NCBI RefSeq assembly: GCF_036322805.1
Contig: NZ_AP027272.1
Location: 1,364,001 to 1,428,000 of the forward strand
DNA length: 64,000 nt
Origin: Planctobacterium marinum
GTDB taxonomy: Bacteria > Pseudomonadota > Gammaproteobacteria > Enterobacterales > Alteromonadaceae
Direction of reading: 5' to 3'
Part shown: positions 36,462 to 46,125 of the stretch, one piece after another
Layout: each line of letters starts with the position of its first letter
How positions within the stretch are numbered: position 1 is the first letter of the stretch
Translations under genes and position numbers: made by a program
Notes under the pieces: generated by a model
What the model was told of the DNA's origin: nothing
The model's database searches: none
Seen by the model: the letters and a program-made list of their open reading frames with translations, nothing else

Positions 36462-36490
36462 AAAAACCCCGCTAGACCGGGGTTTTTTAT
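36462..36490 (+). terminator. Intrinsic terminator between metY and rimP
   Basis: AAAAACCCCG, loop CTAGAC, CGGGGTTTTTT: a 10-pair stem with a T6 run. It should end most tRNA transcripts; readthrough or a separate promoter must serve rimP-nusA-infB. Confidence 0.85.
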
Positions 36491-36601
36491 TATCTTCGCT
36501 CAGGGAAATCGACTTGATTAGTTTTAAAGAAGTAGAGCGAACCAATATACAGGACTTTTATTACGGGGCTTTATGCCCTGTTTTTATTTTTGGAGAACAA
36601 A

Positions 36602-37057
36602 TTGTCTCAATTTCAAGATAAATTGAATGCTTTAATAGAGCCTGCCGTAGAAGCGGCGGGTTTTGAATTAATAGGTGTTGAATTTGTTCGAGCTGGAAAA
36701 CATTCAACATTGCGTGTTTACATCGATCATCCTGACGGTATCACCGTGGATGATTGTGCTGATGTGAGTCATCAGGTAAGTGCCGTTATGGATGTTGAAG
36801 ATCCCATCAGCACCGAATACAACCTTGAAGTTTCCTCGCCAGGTATGGACAGACCCTTGTTCAAAGCGGCTCATTATCAGGCGGTTACAGGGCAGGTGGT
36901 GTCACTCAGATTGCGCGTCCCACAAGGAAATAGACGTAATTTCAAAGGTCAAGTACTCAGCGTTACCGAAGATAAGTTAACCATCGAAGTGGACAATGAG
37001 CAATTTGAACTGGTGATCAGCAATATTGAAAAAGGCAATTTGGTGCCTCAATTTTAG
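36602..37057 (+). CDS. rimP: Ribosome maturation factor RimP
   Basis: 151 residues from the TTG at 36602: GGAG lies 6 bases upstream and the product begins (M)SQFQDKLNALIEPAVEAAGFELIG, as in RimP. A second TTG at 36590 is inside the Shine-Dalgarno and is less likely. Other blocks: LRVYIDHPDGITVDDC and NLEVSSPGMDRPL. RimP helps 16S rRNA processing and 30S assembly. It is the first gene of the conserved rimP-nusA-infB-rbfA-truB-rpsO series. Confidence 0.95.
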   Translation: MSQFQDKLNALIEPAVEAAGFELIGVEFVRAGKHSTLRVYIDHPDGITVDDCADVSHQVSAVMDVEDPISTEYNLEVSSPGMDRPLFKAAHYQAVTGQVVSLRLRVPQGNRRNFKGQVLSVTEDKLTIEVDNEQFELVISNIEKGNLVPQF

Positions 37058-37102
37058 TGGCTCAAATAACAATAACGACTAATTAGTGAGAAGGCGGCGG
37101 AA

Positions 37103-38596
37103 ATGAATAAAGAAATTCTGTTAGTGGCAGAAGCTGTATCAAATGAAAAACAGGTGCCAAGAGAGAAGATCTTTGAAGCGCTTGAATTCGCAATTGCAAG
37201 TGCGACCAAGAAAAAGAACGAAGGTGAAATTGAGGTGCGTGTCAGCATCGACAGAGACACCGGCGATTTTGATACGTTTCGCAGATGGTTAGTTATCGAA
37301 GACGACCAACCACAAGAAAATCCGTACGCTGAAATCACTTTGTCGGCGGCACAAATCGATGAACCCGAAATTAAACTCGGTGATTTTGTTGAAGAACAAA
37401 TCGAATCTATCGCATTTGACCGAATTACCACGCAAACAGCAAAGCAAGTTATCGTGCAAAAAGTGCGCGAAGCAGAACGCGCGCAAATGATTGATGAGTA
37501 CCGCGATAGAGTGGGCGACTTAATTACTGGTGCCGTTAAAAAAGTAAATCGCGACAATATCATCATTGACTTGGGCAACAATGCTGAAGGTGTGATGTAT
37601 CGCGAAGATATGTTGCCGCGTGAGACCTTCAGGCCGGGTGACCGTGTCCGAGGCTTACTGTACGACATTCGTCCGGAAGCTAAAGGTGCGCAATTGTTTA
37701 TTAGTCGTACTCATCCGGATATGTTGGTGGAACTGTTCCGTATTGAAGTACCTGAAATTGCTGAAGAGACCTTGGAGGTTCGTTCTGCAGCTCGCGATGC
37801 AGGTTCAAGAGCGAAAATCGCTGTAAAAACAAACGATAAACGTCTCGACCCTGTTGGCGCCTGTGTTGGTATGCGTGGTTCACGTGTGCAAGCTGTATCA
37901 GGTGAATTAGGCGGTGAGCGTGTCGACATCGTTTTGTGGGATGAAAATCCCGCACAATTTGTAATTAACGCAATGGCCCCGGCAGAAGTGGCCTCTATCG
38001 TTGTAGACGAAGATGCACACTCGATGGATGTCGCAGTAGAAAGCGATCATCTGGCGCAAGCCATTGGTAAAAGTGGCCAGAATGTTCGACTTGCCAGCCA
38101 GTTAACGGGTTGGGAATTGAACGTGATGACCACGGAAGAATTATCAGCCAAACACGAAGAAGAAAATGCCGAAGTACTTACCGTGTTTATGGAAGGGCTG
38201 GATATCGACGAAGACTTTGCTGCTGTATTAGTAGATGAAGGCTTTACGTCCCTGGAAGAAGTTGCCTATGTACCAGTAAGTGAATTATTGGAAATTGAAG
38301 GCCTGGACGAAGATGTCGTAGAAGAGTTACGTGAGCGAGCTAAAGCCGCGTTAACCACAAAAGCTTTGGCAAATGAAGAATCACTGGAAAAGTCTGAACC
38401 CACTGAAGAGTTGTTGAACCTGGAAGGAATGGACAGACATGTTGCGTTTGTATTGGCTAGCAAAGGGATTACCAATCTCGAAGAGTTGGCAGAGCAAGGA
38501 ATCGACGATATCAGTGATATAGAAGAGTTGTCAGAAGAAGATGCTGGGAAGCTCATCATGGCAGCGCGCAATATCGTATGGTTCAACGAAGAATAA
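37103..38596 (+). CDS. nusA: Transcription termination/antitermination factor NusA
   Basis: 497 residues with the full domain set: N-terminal RNAP-binding domain, S1 domain (about 135-200, [21 protein letters not shown]), KH1 and KH2 domains ([17 protein letters not shown] and [13 protein letters not shown]), and two acidic C-terminal repeats ([19 protein letters not shown] and [19 protein letters not shown]) typical of gammaproteobacterial NusA. AAGGCGG precedes the ATG. It controls pausing, intrinsic termination and rRNA antitermination. Confidence 0.98.
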   Translation: MNKEILLVAEAVSNEKQVPREKIFEALEFAIASATKKKNEGEIEVRVSIDRDTGDFDTFRRWLVIEDDQPQENPYAEITLSAAQIDEPEIKLGDFVEEQIESIAFDRITTQTAKQVIVQKVREAERAQMIDEYRDRVGDLITGAVKKVNRDNIIIDLGNNAEGVMYREDMLPRETFRPGDRVRGLLYDIRPEAKGAQLFISRTHPDMLVELFRIEVPEIAEETLEVRSAARDAGSRAKIAVKTNDKRLDPVGACVGMRGSRVQAVSGELGGERVDIVLWDENPAQFVINAMAPAEVASIVVDEDAHSMDVAVESDHLAQAIGKSGQNVRLASQLTGWELNVMTTEELSAKHEEENAEVLTVFMEGLDIDEDFAAVLVDEGFTSLEEVAYVPVSELLEIEGLDEDVVEELRERAKAALTTKALANEESLEKSEPTEELLNLEGMDRHVAFVLASKGITNLEELAEQGIDDISDIEELSEEDAGKLIMAARNIVWFNEE

Positions 38597-38621
38597 GAGC
38601 AGCATAGGAGCACAAATCAAC

Positions 38622-41231
38622 ATGCCAGAAGTCCAGATAGAAAAATTAGCTGAAGATGTCGGTATTTCGGTAGAGAAATTGTTGCAACAATTTGCTGATG
38701 CCGGGATCCCCAAGCAGCGTCAGGATAACGTAACAGAAACTGAAAAAGCAGCACTGTTAGAACACCTGAGCAAGCAACACGGTGGTAGCGCTAATGCAGC
38801 ACCGAAAAAAATGACATTGCAGCGTAAAACTACCAGTACTTTGACTGCCGGGAAATCTCGTCAGGTGAAGGTAGAAGTGCGCAAGAAGCGTACATACGTG
38901 AAACGCAGCGAAGTAGAAGAAGCGCGAATTGCTGAAGAAGAAGCAAGGCTAAAAGCTGAGCAGGAAGAACAAGCTCGTCTAGCAGCTGAGGAAGCGGCTC
39001 GTAAAGCGGCAGAAGAAAAAGCGCGTTTGGAAGCAGAGCGCAAAGCAGCTGAAGAAAAGCGCAAAGCAGAGCAAAAAGCCCGCGAAGAAAAACGCAAGGC
39101 TGAGCAAGCTGCTGACGATCATCCAGATTCTGAGCTGACTGCAGAAGAAAAAGCTGAGCGAGCTAAGGCCCGTGAAGAAGCTGAAAAAATGAAGCAACAG
39201 CAGGAAGAAGAAGCGAAGCGCAAGTTGGAGCAAGAAGCGGCAAAAGCGGCTGAAGAAGCGAAAAAACTAGCTGAGCAAAATCGTATTCGCTGGGAAGAAG
39301 AAGAGAAGAAGCGCAAGGAAGAAGAAGCCGCCGAAGTGCACCTGCACAGCAACCGCTATGCTCAGGAAGCTGAAGATAAAGAAGATATGGAGCTGGAAAA
39401 AAGCTCCAGACGTCGGATGCATAAGAAGAAAAAGGCAACCGATAAACTCAAGCAAGGCTTTAACATGCCTGCGCAACCCGTTAATCGTGTAGTTCGCATT
39501 GGCGAAACCATCTCTGTTGGTGAGTTGGCGAGCAAGATGGCCAAAAAGGCCACTGAAGTCATCAAAGTGATGATGAAAATGGGCGAGATGGTAACCATTA
39601 ACCAGGTGCTGGATAGAGATACCGCGGTACTGGTTTTGGAAGAGCTTGGCCAGAAGTACGAACTAGTTAATGACAATGCGTTAGAAGATGAATTGTTGGC
39701 CAATATTGCCGAAGGTGATGAGGCAGGACGTGCGCCAGTTGTTACCATCATGGGTCACGTTGATCACGGTAAAACCTCACTGCTTGACTACATCCGCAAA
39801 GCGAAAATTGCCGAAGGCGAAGCGGGTGGTATTACCCAGCATATTGGTGCTTATAGCGTAAACACGGATAATGGCGAAATTACTTTCCTGGATACACCGG
39901 GACACGCGGCATTTACTGCGATGCGTGCTCGTGGTGCCACAGCTACGGATATCGTTATTTTGGTGGTTGCAGCTGATGACGGTGTAATGCCGCAAACTAA
40001 AGAAGCTGTACAGCACGCCAAAGCTGCGGGCGTACCGCTGATTGTTGCGGTTAACAAAATGGATAAAGAAGCGGCTGATCCTGATCGTGTTAAAACGGAA
40101 TTATCTCAGCTGGAAGTTATCTCAGAAGAGTGGGGTGGTGAACACCAGTTCGTTAACGTATCGGCTAAAACCGGTATGGGTGTTGATGAATTATTGGACG
40201 CTATCTTGTTGCAAGCTGAAGTATTGGATCTAAAAGCGATTCCAACAGGTGCCGCTAAAGGTATCGTGATTGAATCTCGTCTGGATAAAGGCCGTGGGCC
40301 GGTTGCATCTGTTTTGGTACAACAAGGTGAACTAAGAGCGGGCGATATCTTATTATGTGGTAACGAGTATGGTCGAGTTCGTGCCATGCGTGATGAGAAC
40401 GGACATGACGTTAAGGTCGCAGGTCCTTCTAAGCCGGTTGAGATTTTAGGTCTGTCTGGTGTGCCTCAAGCAGGTGAAGATGCCATGGTAGTACCGGATG
40501 ATCGCAAGGCTCGAGAGATTGCTAATAAGCGTCATACCAAGCAGCGTGATCTGAAACTTGCTAAGCAACAAAAAGCCAAGCTGGAAAACATGTTTGCCAA
40601 CATGGAAGCCGGTGATGTGAAAGAATTGAACGTGGTAATGAAGGCCGATGTTCAAGGCTCTGTTGAGGCTATTTCCGATTCACTGACTAAATTGTCTACG
40701 GATGAAGTTCGCGTAAACATTATCGGTAGTGGCGTGGGTGGTATCACTGAAACTGACGCGACATTAGCCGCTGCATCTAACGCGATTGTGGTGGGCTTTA
40801 ACGTACGTGCTGACTCAGCAGCCCGTAAAGTGTTGGAAGCAGAAGATGTTGACCTCCGTTACTACAGCGTTATCTATGACCTGATTGACGAAGTAAAAGC
40901 GGCCATGAGCGGTATGCTTGCACCAGAATTCAAGCAGGAGATCATTGGTCTTGCTGAAGTACGTGACGTGTTCAAATCGCCTAAATTGGGCGCAATCGCT
41001 GGTTGTATGGTGGTTGAAGGTAACGTTAAGCGCAGCAATCCAATCCGCGTTCTGCGTGACAACGTAGTAATCTACGAAGGTGAATTGGAATCACTGCGCC
41101 GCTTTAAAGACGATGTCGCTGAAGTTCGTAACGGTATGGAATGTGGTATCGGCGTTAAAAACTACAACGACGTTAAAGTAGGCGACCAAATTGAAGTATT
41201 CGAAACAGTTGAAGTGAAGCGCGAGCTATAA
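38622..41231 (+). CDS. infB: Translation initiation factor IF-2
   Basis: 869 residues from the ATG at 38622 ([16 protein letters not shown], preceded by TAGGAG); an upstream extension overlapping nusA is not supported. The N-terminal IF2_N domain precedes a long charged Ala/Glu/Lys/Arg-rich coiled linker (about residues 85-280), then GTPase motifs: [10 protein letters not shown] (G1), DTPGHAAFT (G3), NKMDK (G4), SAKTG (G5), and the C-terminal fMet-tRNA-binding domains. Internal start codons could give shorter isoforms as in E. coli, but I did not identify one. Confidence 0.98.
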   Translation: MPEVQIEKLAEDVGISVEKLLQQFADAGIPKQRQDNVTETEKAALLEHLSKQHGGSANAAPKKMTLQRKTTSTLTAGKSRQVKVEVRKKRTYVKRSEVEEARIAEEEARLKAEQEEQARLAAEEAARKAAEEKARLEAERKAAEEKRKAEQKAREEKRKAEQAADDHPDSELTAEEKAERAKAREEAEKMKQQQEEEAKRKLEQEAAKAAEEAKKLAEQNRIRWEEEEKKRKEEEAAEVHLHSNRYAQEAEDKEDMELEKSSRRRMHKKKKATDKLKQGFNMPAQPVNRVVRIGETISVGELASKMAKKATEVIKVMMKMGEMVTINQVLDRDTAVLVLEELGQKYELVNDNALEDELLANIAEGDEAGRAPVVTIMGHVDHGKTSLLDYIRKAKIAEGEAGGITQHIGAYSVNTDNGEITFLDTPGHAAFTAMRARGATATDIVILVVAADDGVMPQTKEAVQHAKAAGVPLIVAVNKMDKEAADPDRVKTELSQLEVISEEWGGEHQFVNVSAKTGMGVDELLDAILLQAEVLDLKAIPTGAAKGIVIESRLDKGRGPVASVLVQQGELRAGDILLCGNEYGRVRAMRDENGHDVKVAGPSKPVEILGLSGVPQAGEDAMVVPDDRKAREIANKRHTKQRDLKLAKQQKAKLENMFANMEAGDVKELNVVMKADVQGSVEAISDSLTKLSTDEVRVNIIGSGVGGITETDATLAAASNAIVVGFNVRADSAARKVLEAEDVDLRYYSVIYDLIDEVKAAMSGMLAPEFKQEIIGLAEVRDVFKSPKLGAIAGCMVVEGNVKRSNPIRVLRDNVVIYEGELESLRRFKDDVAEVRNGMECGIGVKNYNDVKVGDQIEVFETVEVKREL

Positions 41232-41297
41232 TTCTGACTGTTGCATTACGATGCGTCGCTTGCGATGCGTTGTTAAAAACTTCGAAATAAGTTTAAT

Positions 41298-41325
41298 AAA
41301 ACGGAGGCATAAGCCTCCGTTTGTG
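41298..41325 (+). terminator. Hairpin between infB and rbfA
   Basis: AAAACGGAGGC, loop ATAA, GCCTCCGTTTG: an 11-base stem whose 3' side ends in a T-run. It lies about 66 bases past infB and just before rbfA. It looks like an intrinsic terminator or attenuator inside the operon. Confidence 0.72.
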
Positions 41326-41345
41326 TCTGATAATTGGTATAAATT

Positions 41346-41759
41346 ATGGCAAAAGAGTTCTCAAGAACTGACAGAGTGGGGCAACAAATTCACAAAGAAG
41401 TTGCCAGTATTCTGCAAAATGAATTTAAAAACCGCGATCCGCGCATCGGCTTTATCACAGTATCTGGTGCAGATGTGTCCCGTGACCTTGCCCATGCAAA
41501 AATCTTTGTGACTTTTTTCACTGATGATGAAGCAAAGATTAAAGAAGATTTAGCGATTTTGGAAGAAAACAAGGGCTTCGTGCGCAGTTTGTTGGCGAAG
41601 CGCTTGCGAATGCGTTCCGTGCCGGCATTACACTTTATGCGTGACGCCTCTATTACTGAGGGGATGCGTATTTCCAATATTGTAACGCAAACCATCAAAG
41701 CTGATGAAGAAAAGGCCCGCACGTCGGGAAGAGATTCTGAGCAAGAAGGTGAGTCGTAA
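41346..41759 (+). CDS. rbfA: Ribosome-binding factor A
   Basis: 137 residues. The N-terminal [25 protein letters not shown] and [27 protein letters not shown] blocks are typical RbfA (type II KH fold). RbfA binds the 16S 5' region during 30S maturation and aids cold growth. The Shine-Dalgarno is weak. Only 5 bases separate it from truB. Confidence 0.96.
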   Translation: MAKEFSRTDRVGQQIHKEVASILQNEFKNRDPRIGFITVSGADVSRDLAHAKIFVTFFTDDEAKIKEDLAILEENKGFVRSLLAKRLRMRSVPALHFMRDASITEGMRISNIVTQTIKADEEKARTSGRDSEQEGES

Positions 41760-41764
41760 ATAAT

Positions 41765-42667
41765 ATGGGAAGACGTAAGTCTGGACGCAAGCTGGATGGC
41801 GTGATCCTGGTTGATAAACCGTTAGGGGGCTCTTCTAATCAGGTTTTACAAAAGGTACGTTGGATATTTGATGCTAATAAAGCCGGTCATACCGGCGCAT
41901 TGGATCCACTTGCCAGTGGGATGTTGCCTGTGTGTTTTGGCAATTCCACTAAATTTGCTCAGTATTCATTAGACGCTGATAAAACTTATGAAGTAACGGC
42001 CAAGCTGGGTATTCGCACCACCACATCTGATGCCGATGGCGAAGTGGTAGAAGAGAAATCTGTAGATGTTTCAGAGCAGCAGCTCGATGAAGCTCTCGAT
42101 ACTTTTCGTGGGGAGATTAAACAAATCCCATCGATGTTTTCTGCTCTAAAGCACCAAGGCAAGCCACTTTATTATTACGCCAGACAGGGCATCATCATAG
42201 ACCGCCCTGCACGTGACATCACTATTTATGAATTAGTATTGCGGGAATTCACCGGTACTGAAATCAGTATGAAAGTGAAGTGTAGTAAAGGCACTTACAT
42301 TCGTTCGCTGGTGGATGATTTGGGGCAGTTGTTGGGCTGTGGTGCTTATGTCACCCGTTTGCACCGCACTGAGGTTTCTGGCTATGCCGGATTGCCCATG
42401 TATACGCCTGAATATCTGGAGAGCTTAAGAGTCGATGGCGATTTCTCAGCCTTGGACCAGCTCAAGCTAGCAGTTGATGCACCGATTCTACATTTGCCAA
42501 AAGTAGAGGTTTCCAATAAGTATAGTGAACGCTTTGTACAGGGGCAGGCGGTTGAAGGAGATACCTCCATTGTTGTTGAAGCTGTCAGAGTATATTGCGG
42601 TGAGCGCTTCTTAGGTGTAGCCCAGAACAGCAAAGGCAAATTGCAGCCCAAAAGACTGGTCTCTTGA
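41765..42667 (+). CDS. truB: tRNA pseudouridine(55) synthase
   Basis: 300 residues. [15 protein letters not shown] contains the catalytic Asp of the TruB family; [21 protein letters not shown] and [13 protein letters not shown] are further signatures, with a C-terminal PUA-like region. It makes pseudouridine 55 in the T-loop of tRNAs. It is coupled closely to rbfA. Confidence 0.97.
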   Translation: MGRRKSGRKLDGVILVDKPLGGSSNQVLQKVRWIFDANKAGHTGALDPLASGMLPVCFGNSTKFAQYSLDADKTYEVTAKLGIRTTTSDADGEVVEEKSVDVSEQQLDEALDTFRGEIKQIPSMFSALKHQGKPLYYYARQGIIIDRPARDITIYELVLREFTGTEISMKVKCSKGTYIRSLVDDLGQLLGCGAYVTRLHRTEVSGYAGLPMYTPEYLESLRVDGDFSALDQLKLAVDAPILHLPKVEVSNKYSERFVQGQAVEGDTSIVVEAVRVYCGERFLGVAQNSKGKLQPKRLVS

Positions 42668-42691
42668 ATAATATGTAATGCTAATGGGGGC

Positions 42692-42719
42692 TTGTGTTAT
42701 AGCTAAAAATCGCTATAAT
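42692..42719 (+). promoter_or_regulatory. Promoter of rpsO
   Basis: TTGTGT (42692-42697), 16 bases, TATAAT (42714-42719). It lies in the truB-rpsO gap, about 65 bases before the rpsO start, matching the separate rpsO promoter known in E. coli. Confidence 0.68.
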
Positions 42720-42783
42720 CGCCGCTCTTTTCGACTTGACTGAATTAGTGATCGGCAAGTCTTAAATTTAATTGGAGAATATT

Positions 42784-43053
42784 ATGTCACTAAGTAAAAA
42801 TGAAACTGCGAACATTATCGCTGAATACGGTGTTAAAGAAGGTGATACTGGTTCACCAGAAGTACAGGTTGCCTTGTTGACTCACAACATCAACAAACTT
42901 CAGTCTCACTTCAGCGATCACAAAAAAGACCACCATTCACGTCGTGGTTTGTTGCGCATGGTTAGCCAACGTCGTAAGTTGTTGGACTACCTGAAAGGCA
43001 AAAACCAAGAGCGTTACAAGTCGCTTATTGGTCGTTTAGGTCTGCGTCGCTAA
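42784..43053 (+). CDS. rpsO: 30S ribosomal protein S15
   Basis: 89 residues from the ATG at 42784 (TTGGAG upstream). [36 protein letters not shown], and [21 protein letters not shown] are the S15 signatures. It binds 16S rRNA helices 20-22. In E. coli it represses its own translation through a leader fold; about 60 bases of leader are present here, but I did not resolve a pseudoknot. Confidence 0.97.
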   Translation: MSLSKNETANIIAEYGVKEGDTGSPEVQVALLTHNINKLQSHFSDHKKDHHSRRGLLRMVSQRRKLLDYLKGKNQERYKSLIGRLGLRR

Positions 43054-43069
43054 GCACGTTGATTTCAGA

Positions 43070-43099
43070 AAAAAGCTGGTTCTTACCAGCTTTTTTTTT
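43070..43099 (+). terminator. Intrinsic terminator of rpsO
   Basis: AAAAAGCTGGT, loop TCTT, ACCAGCTTTTTTTTT: an 11-pair stem with a T9 tail, 16 bases after the rpsO stop. Confidence 0.9.
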
Positions 43100-43111
43100 G
43101 TCTGTAGAAAA

Positions 43112-43660
43112 CTATTTTAATGTAGAAAAAAGTTTTTCTATCTGTGCTAATCCCATTTTTTGCATTAACGCTATATTGCGCTCTGGGATCGCTTCGGGGT
43201 CTCGATAAGTCTTCAAAACCTGATCAATACTCTGTTCACGGATGATGTGGATGATAGGATAGGGGGCGCGGTTTGTATAGTTACTGACGTCATCAAACTC
43301 CTCTCCTTCAAATACATAATCCGGGTGGAAGCTGGCTAGCTGATAAACACCCGAGTAGCCTTGTTGTTCCAATAACGCCTCGCAAAATTCTAAGGCATCC
43401 AGATAACGATTAAAGTCTTTCAGTGAATTTGGAAAAACCACTAAGGCCGTTTCAATTTCAGGCTGCTGATCAAGTTGATTACAGGCCAATACAACCTGTT
43501 CAGCAATCTTGTTGAGTTTATTACTGCTTTCAAATAAGAGCTGAACTTTATTGGCAAGATAGGGCTTTTTAGCAAAGGGACACAGGTTCAGCCCTATTAT
43601 GATATCTTCTAGCCAGCGCAATACTGCGCTGGACTCTTCTGTGTATGCTTCGCAGGTCAT
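43112..43660 (-). CDS. DUF1415 domain-containing protein
   Basis: 182 residues. The N-terminal WLEDIIIGLNLCPFAKKP and the middle LASFHPDYVFEGEEFDDVSNYTNRAPYPIIHIIRE are the DUF1415 signature, including conserved Cys and His positions. No function has been established that I know of. I use the ATG at 43660, two bases past the folD stop; a TTG at 43666 overlapping that stop (TTGA) is equally possible. Co-transcribed with folD. Confidence 0.86.
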   Translation of the reverse strand: MTCEAYTEESSAVLRWLEDIIIGLNLCPFAKKPYLANKVQLLFESSNKLNKIAEQVVLACNQLDQQPEIETALVVFPNSLKDFNRYLDALEFCEALLEQQGYSGVYQLASFHPDYVFEGEEFDDVSNYTNRAPYPIIHIIREQSIDQVLKTYRDPEAIPERNIALMQKMGLAQIEKLFSTLK

Positions 43661-43662
43661 TA

Positions 43663-44517
43663 TCAACTGCGATAATTAACGTAAGCTTCCAGGGTATTCT
43701 CTATCAGGCTGGCCACTGTCATTGGGCCAACACCACCTGGCACCGGAGTTAACCAACCTGCACGCTCTTTGGCGCTCTCAAACTCAACATCACCCACCAG
43801 TCGTCCATCATCGGTGCGATTAATACCTACATCTATTACGATGGCTCCTGGCTTGATCCAACTGCCGGGAATGAACTCTGCTTTACCCACTGCAACTACC
43901 AATAGATCGGCGGAAGCAACATGGCTTTTCAGGTCTTTGGTAAACTTGTGGCATACGGTGGTGGTACAGCCTGCTAGTAACAACTCCAGCGACATAGGAC
44001 GACCCACAATATTGGAAGCCCCCACAATTACGGCATTCATGCCTTTGACAGGCTTCTTGGTGGAGTCGATGAGTGACATGATGCCCTTAGGTGTACAAGG
44101 ACGTAGCGCTGGCATACGCTGTGCAAGGCGGCCAATGTTATAAGGGTGAAATCCGTCCACGTCTTTATTGGGATGTATGCGCTCAAGAATCAGATTGGCA
44201 TCCAAGCCTGCTGGTAGCGGCAGTTGCACTAAAATACCGTCGACATCTGGATCTTCATTCAAGGCATCAATAATGTTTAACAGCTCTTCTTGTGTCGTAT
44301 CCGCGGGTAAATCATGGGATTTCTCTACAAAGCCTACCTCAGCGCAAGCTTTGCGTTTGTTTTGGACATAAACTTGTGAGGCGGGATCTGCGCCAACTAA
44401 CACCACGGCTAACCCTGGTGGTCTTTTGTTGGCAGAAACAATGGCATCTACCTGCGTGGCGACCTTTTGACGAATGAGTTTAGCGTGGAGTTTTCCATCA
44501 ATTAATTGAGCTGACAT
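43663..44517 (-). CDS. folD: Methylenetetrahydrofolate dehydrogenase/cyclohydrolase
   Basis: 284 residues. The catalytic [13 protein letters not shown] (Tyr and Lys), [10 protein letters not shown], and [15 protein letters not shown] (NAD(P)-binding) and [12 protein letters not shown] blocks are diagnostic of FolD. It interconverts 5,10-methylene- and 10-formyl-tetrahydrofolate, supplying the formyl group for initiator tRNA and purines. Minus strand, with the DUF1415 gene directly following. Confidence 0.97.
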   Translation of the reverse strand: MSAQLIDGKLHAKLIRQKVATQVDAIVSANKRPPGLAVVLVGADPASQVYVQNKRKACAEVGFVEKSHDLPADTTQEELLNIIDALNEDPDVDGILVQLPLPAGLDANLILERIHPNKDVDGFHPYNIGRLAQRMPALRPCTPKGIMSLIDSTKKPVKGMNAVIVGASNIVGRPMSLELLLAGCTTTVCHKFTKDLKSHVASADLLVVAVGKAEFIPGSWIKPGAIVIDVGINRTDDGRLVGDVEFESAKERAGWLTPVPGGVGPMTVASLIENTLEAYVNYRS

Positions 44518-44668
44518 ATTTTTGGTATACTAGAGAAATAACGATGTTGGATATTGTCTCATTATAGCTTGTCATTAGCCAATACTTAGCCAGTGTTAAA
44601 CGCAAATTATTTGCTGACACATAGCGGTTTAACTGGTGCCTGGCTGAATTCAATTTTAAGGAAATAAG

Positions 44669-45307
44669 TTGGAAATTAATTTTACTGAACTGTTTGGCTA
44701 TTGTGCGTCAGCAGTCATCGCGTTCTCATTAACAAGAAGCTCAATTGTGCAATTGCGCTGGATAAACTTGTTTGGTGCAGCGTCTATGTGTCTGTATGGC
44801 GTTGTTATCAATGCTTATCCGGTGGTTGTTCTAAACGCCTTTATTACCCTGACAAATATCTTTTATATCAGGAAGTTTGTTTATCACACTAACCATGATT
44901 TCACGATTTTGCGCACCCAGGCCCGTTCTCACTACATGACTTTTTTTCTGGATTACCACAAAGTTGAAATAAAGCGTTTTTTTCCTAAATTCTTCAGGCG
45001 CCTGGAAGATGAAAATCGGGAGTTTTATGTGCTTCTGGACGGCACCAAGGTGGTCGGAGTTATCTCTGGTATCGTTGATGCAGCGGACAACCCTCAACGC
45101 ATCATTGTGGACTTTGACTTTGTGGTGCCGCAATATCGCGATTGTCGTCTGGGGGTATTCGCCTTAGGCGAGGAACAAGCGCTTAAAAAATTAACGGGTT
45201 ATCAACTTATCGGTGCCAAGGCAGATAGTGTGGAGCACGAACAATATTTAGAAACCCTGAATTTTAAACCGGCAGGCAAAGGAATTTGGACCTATCAGGG
45301 AGAGTAA
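44669..45307 (+). CDS. YgjV-like membrane protein fused to a GNAT-like soluble domain
   Basis: 212 residues from a TTG with AAGGAAA about 5 bases upstream. The first ~80 residues contain three short hydrophobic helices and LTRSSIVQLRWINLFGAASMCLYG, as in the YgjV inner-membrane family (PQ-loop-like small proteins). The C-terminal ~120 residues are soluble: FYVLLDGTKVVGVISGI, DFDFVVPQYRDCRLGVFALG and YLETLNFKPAGKGIWTY look like a degenerate GNAT fold (beta4-alpha3 region plus a terminal strand). The usual acetyl-CoA R/Q-x-x-G-x-G/A loop is not clear (YRDCRLG). Function is unknown. Confidence 0.68.
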   Translation: MEINFTELFGYCASAVIAFSLTRSSIVQLRWINLFGAASMCLYGVVINAYPVVVLNAFITLTNIFYIRKFVYHTNHDFTILRTQARSHYMTFFLDYHKVEIKRFFPKFFRRLEDENREFYVLLDGTKVVGVISGIVDAADNPQRIIVDFDFVVPQYRDCRLGVFALGEEQALKKLTGYQLIGAKADSVEHEQYLETLNFKPAGKGIWTYQGE

Positions 45308-45397
45308 TTAGAGGTTTTGGTTTAAGCCTGAATTTGCACAGTAAATATTCGAAGTGTCGGTTTTTTCAGCATACAAAAAAAAGGTGATAAAAAACGT

Positions 45398-45426
45398 TTG
45401 ACTGGTGGGGGGCAAATCAGTAATAT
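45398..45426 (+). promoter_or_regulatory. Promoter of the Pro-Arg-His-Pro tRNA operon
   Basis: TTGACT (45398-45403), exactly 17 bases, TAATAT (45421-45426), followed by GCGCCCCCC, a strongly GC-rich discriminator typical of stringently regulated tRNA operons. Confidence 0.8.
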
Positions 45427-45471
45427 GCGCCCCCCGTAGCAAGGCAGATAATGCTAAGCTAAATCAGGAAA

Positions 45472-45548
45472 CGGTGAGTAGCGCAGCTTGGTAGCGCACT
45501 TGGTTTGGGTCCAAGGGGTCGTAGGTTCAAATCCTATCTCACCGACCA
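45472..45548 (+). tRNA. tRNA-Pro (TGG), first copy
   Basis: 77 bases with encoded CCA. Acceptor CGGTGAG/CTCACCG, anticodon stem CTTGG/CCAAG with loop TTTGGGT (anticodon TGG), T-loop GTTCAAATC. The sequence is repeated exactly at 45792-45868. Confidence 0.97.
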
Positions 45549-45567
45549 CTCCTGACGGAATGACCGT

Positions 45568-45644
<77 letters not shown>

Positions 45645-45679
45645 TTCAGTGTTGCTTCGGCAAAAAAGTAAGTCCAAAT

Positions 45680-45756
45680 GGTGGGCGTAGCTCAGTTGGT
45701 AGAGCCCCGGATTGTGATTCCGGTTGTCGTGGGTTCAAGTCCCATCGTCCACCCCA
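45680..45756 (+). tRNA. tRNA-His (GTG)
   Basis: 77 bases including the extra G at -1 (45680), which pairs with discriminator C73, the identity element of tRNA-His. Acceptor GTGGGCG/CGTCCAC, anticodon loop contains GTG (CGGATTGTGATTCCG), T-loop GTTCAAGTC, CCA encoded. Confidence 0.96.
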
Positions 45757-45791
45757 TTTGACTTCCTCTCTTTAATACATCTTGTTTATAT

Positions 45792-45868
45792 CGGTGAGTA
45801 GCGCAGCTTGGTAGCGCACTTGGTTTGGGTCCAAGGGGTCGTAGGTTCAAATCCTATCTCACCGACCA
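45792..45868 (+). tRNA. tRNA-Pro (TGG), second copy
   Basis: Identical over all 77 bases to the copy at 45472-45548, plus a few bases past the CCA (CT). Intergenic sequences otherwise differ, so the duplication is confined to the gene. It ends the tRNA operon. Confidence 0.97.
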
Positions 45869-45931
45869 CTCTTATTTCTTTTTCTCAACAACACTTTGCT
45901 CAAATAACTTCAAATATAATTGCTCACAGAC

Positions 45932-45960
45932 TCGACTAACTGCTTGTCTGCCGCTATAAT
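45932..45960 (+). promoter_or_regulatory. Possible promoter of tig
   Basis: TCGACT, 17 bases, TATAAT (45955-45960). The -10 is perfect and the -35 matches at four of six bases. It leaves a leader of about 160 bases before tig. The 45869-46125 gap otherwise shows no supported gene. Confidence 0.45.
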
Positions 45961-46125
45961 GCTGCGTCTTTTTATCAGGTGACGTGCCAGATCCGGTAAA
46001 AGCTGATGCGGATTCCCCGCAATTCAAGCTCATTACTTTCATTAAAACGAAGCTTCGAAGAGCAGAGTTAATCTGGCCTAAATAACAATTAGTAATGTGC
46101 ATCCAGGCACTATAGAGGTAGAAGA

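Noticed and set aside
37054-37668. Long minus-strand open frame (204 codons) across nusA
   Set aside because: It is the antisense shadow of nusA; its composition is Ser/Ile-rich and it has no Shine-Dalgarno or recognisable family.
38861-39751. Several minus-strand frames rich in Ser, Leu and Phe
   Set aside because: They mirror the Glu/Lys/Ala-rich coiled linker of IF-2 and are not genes.
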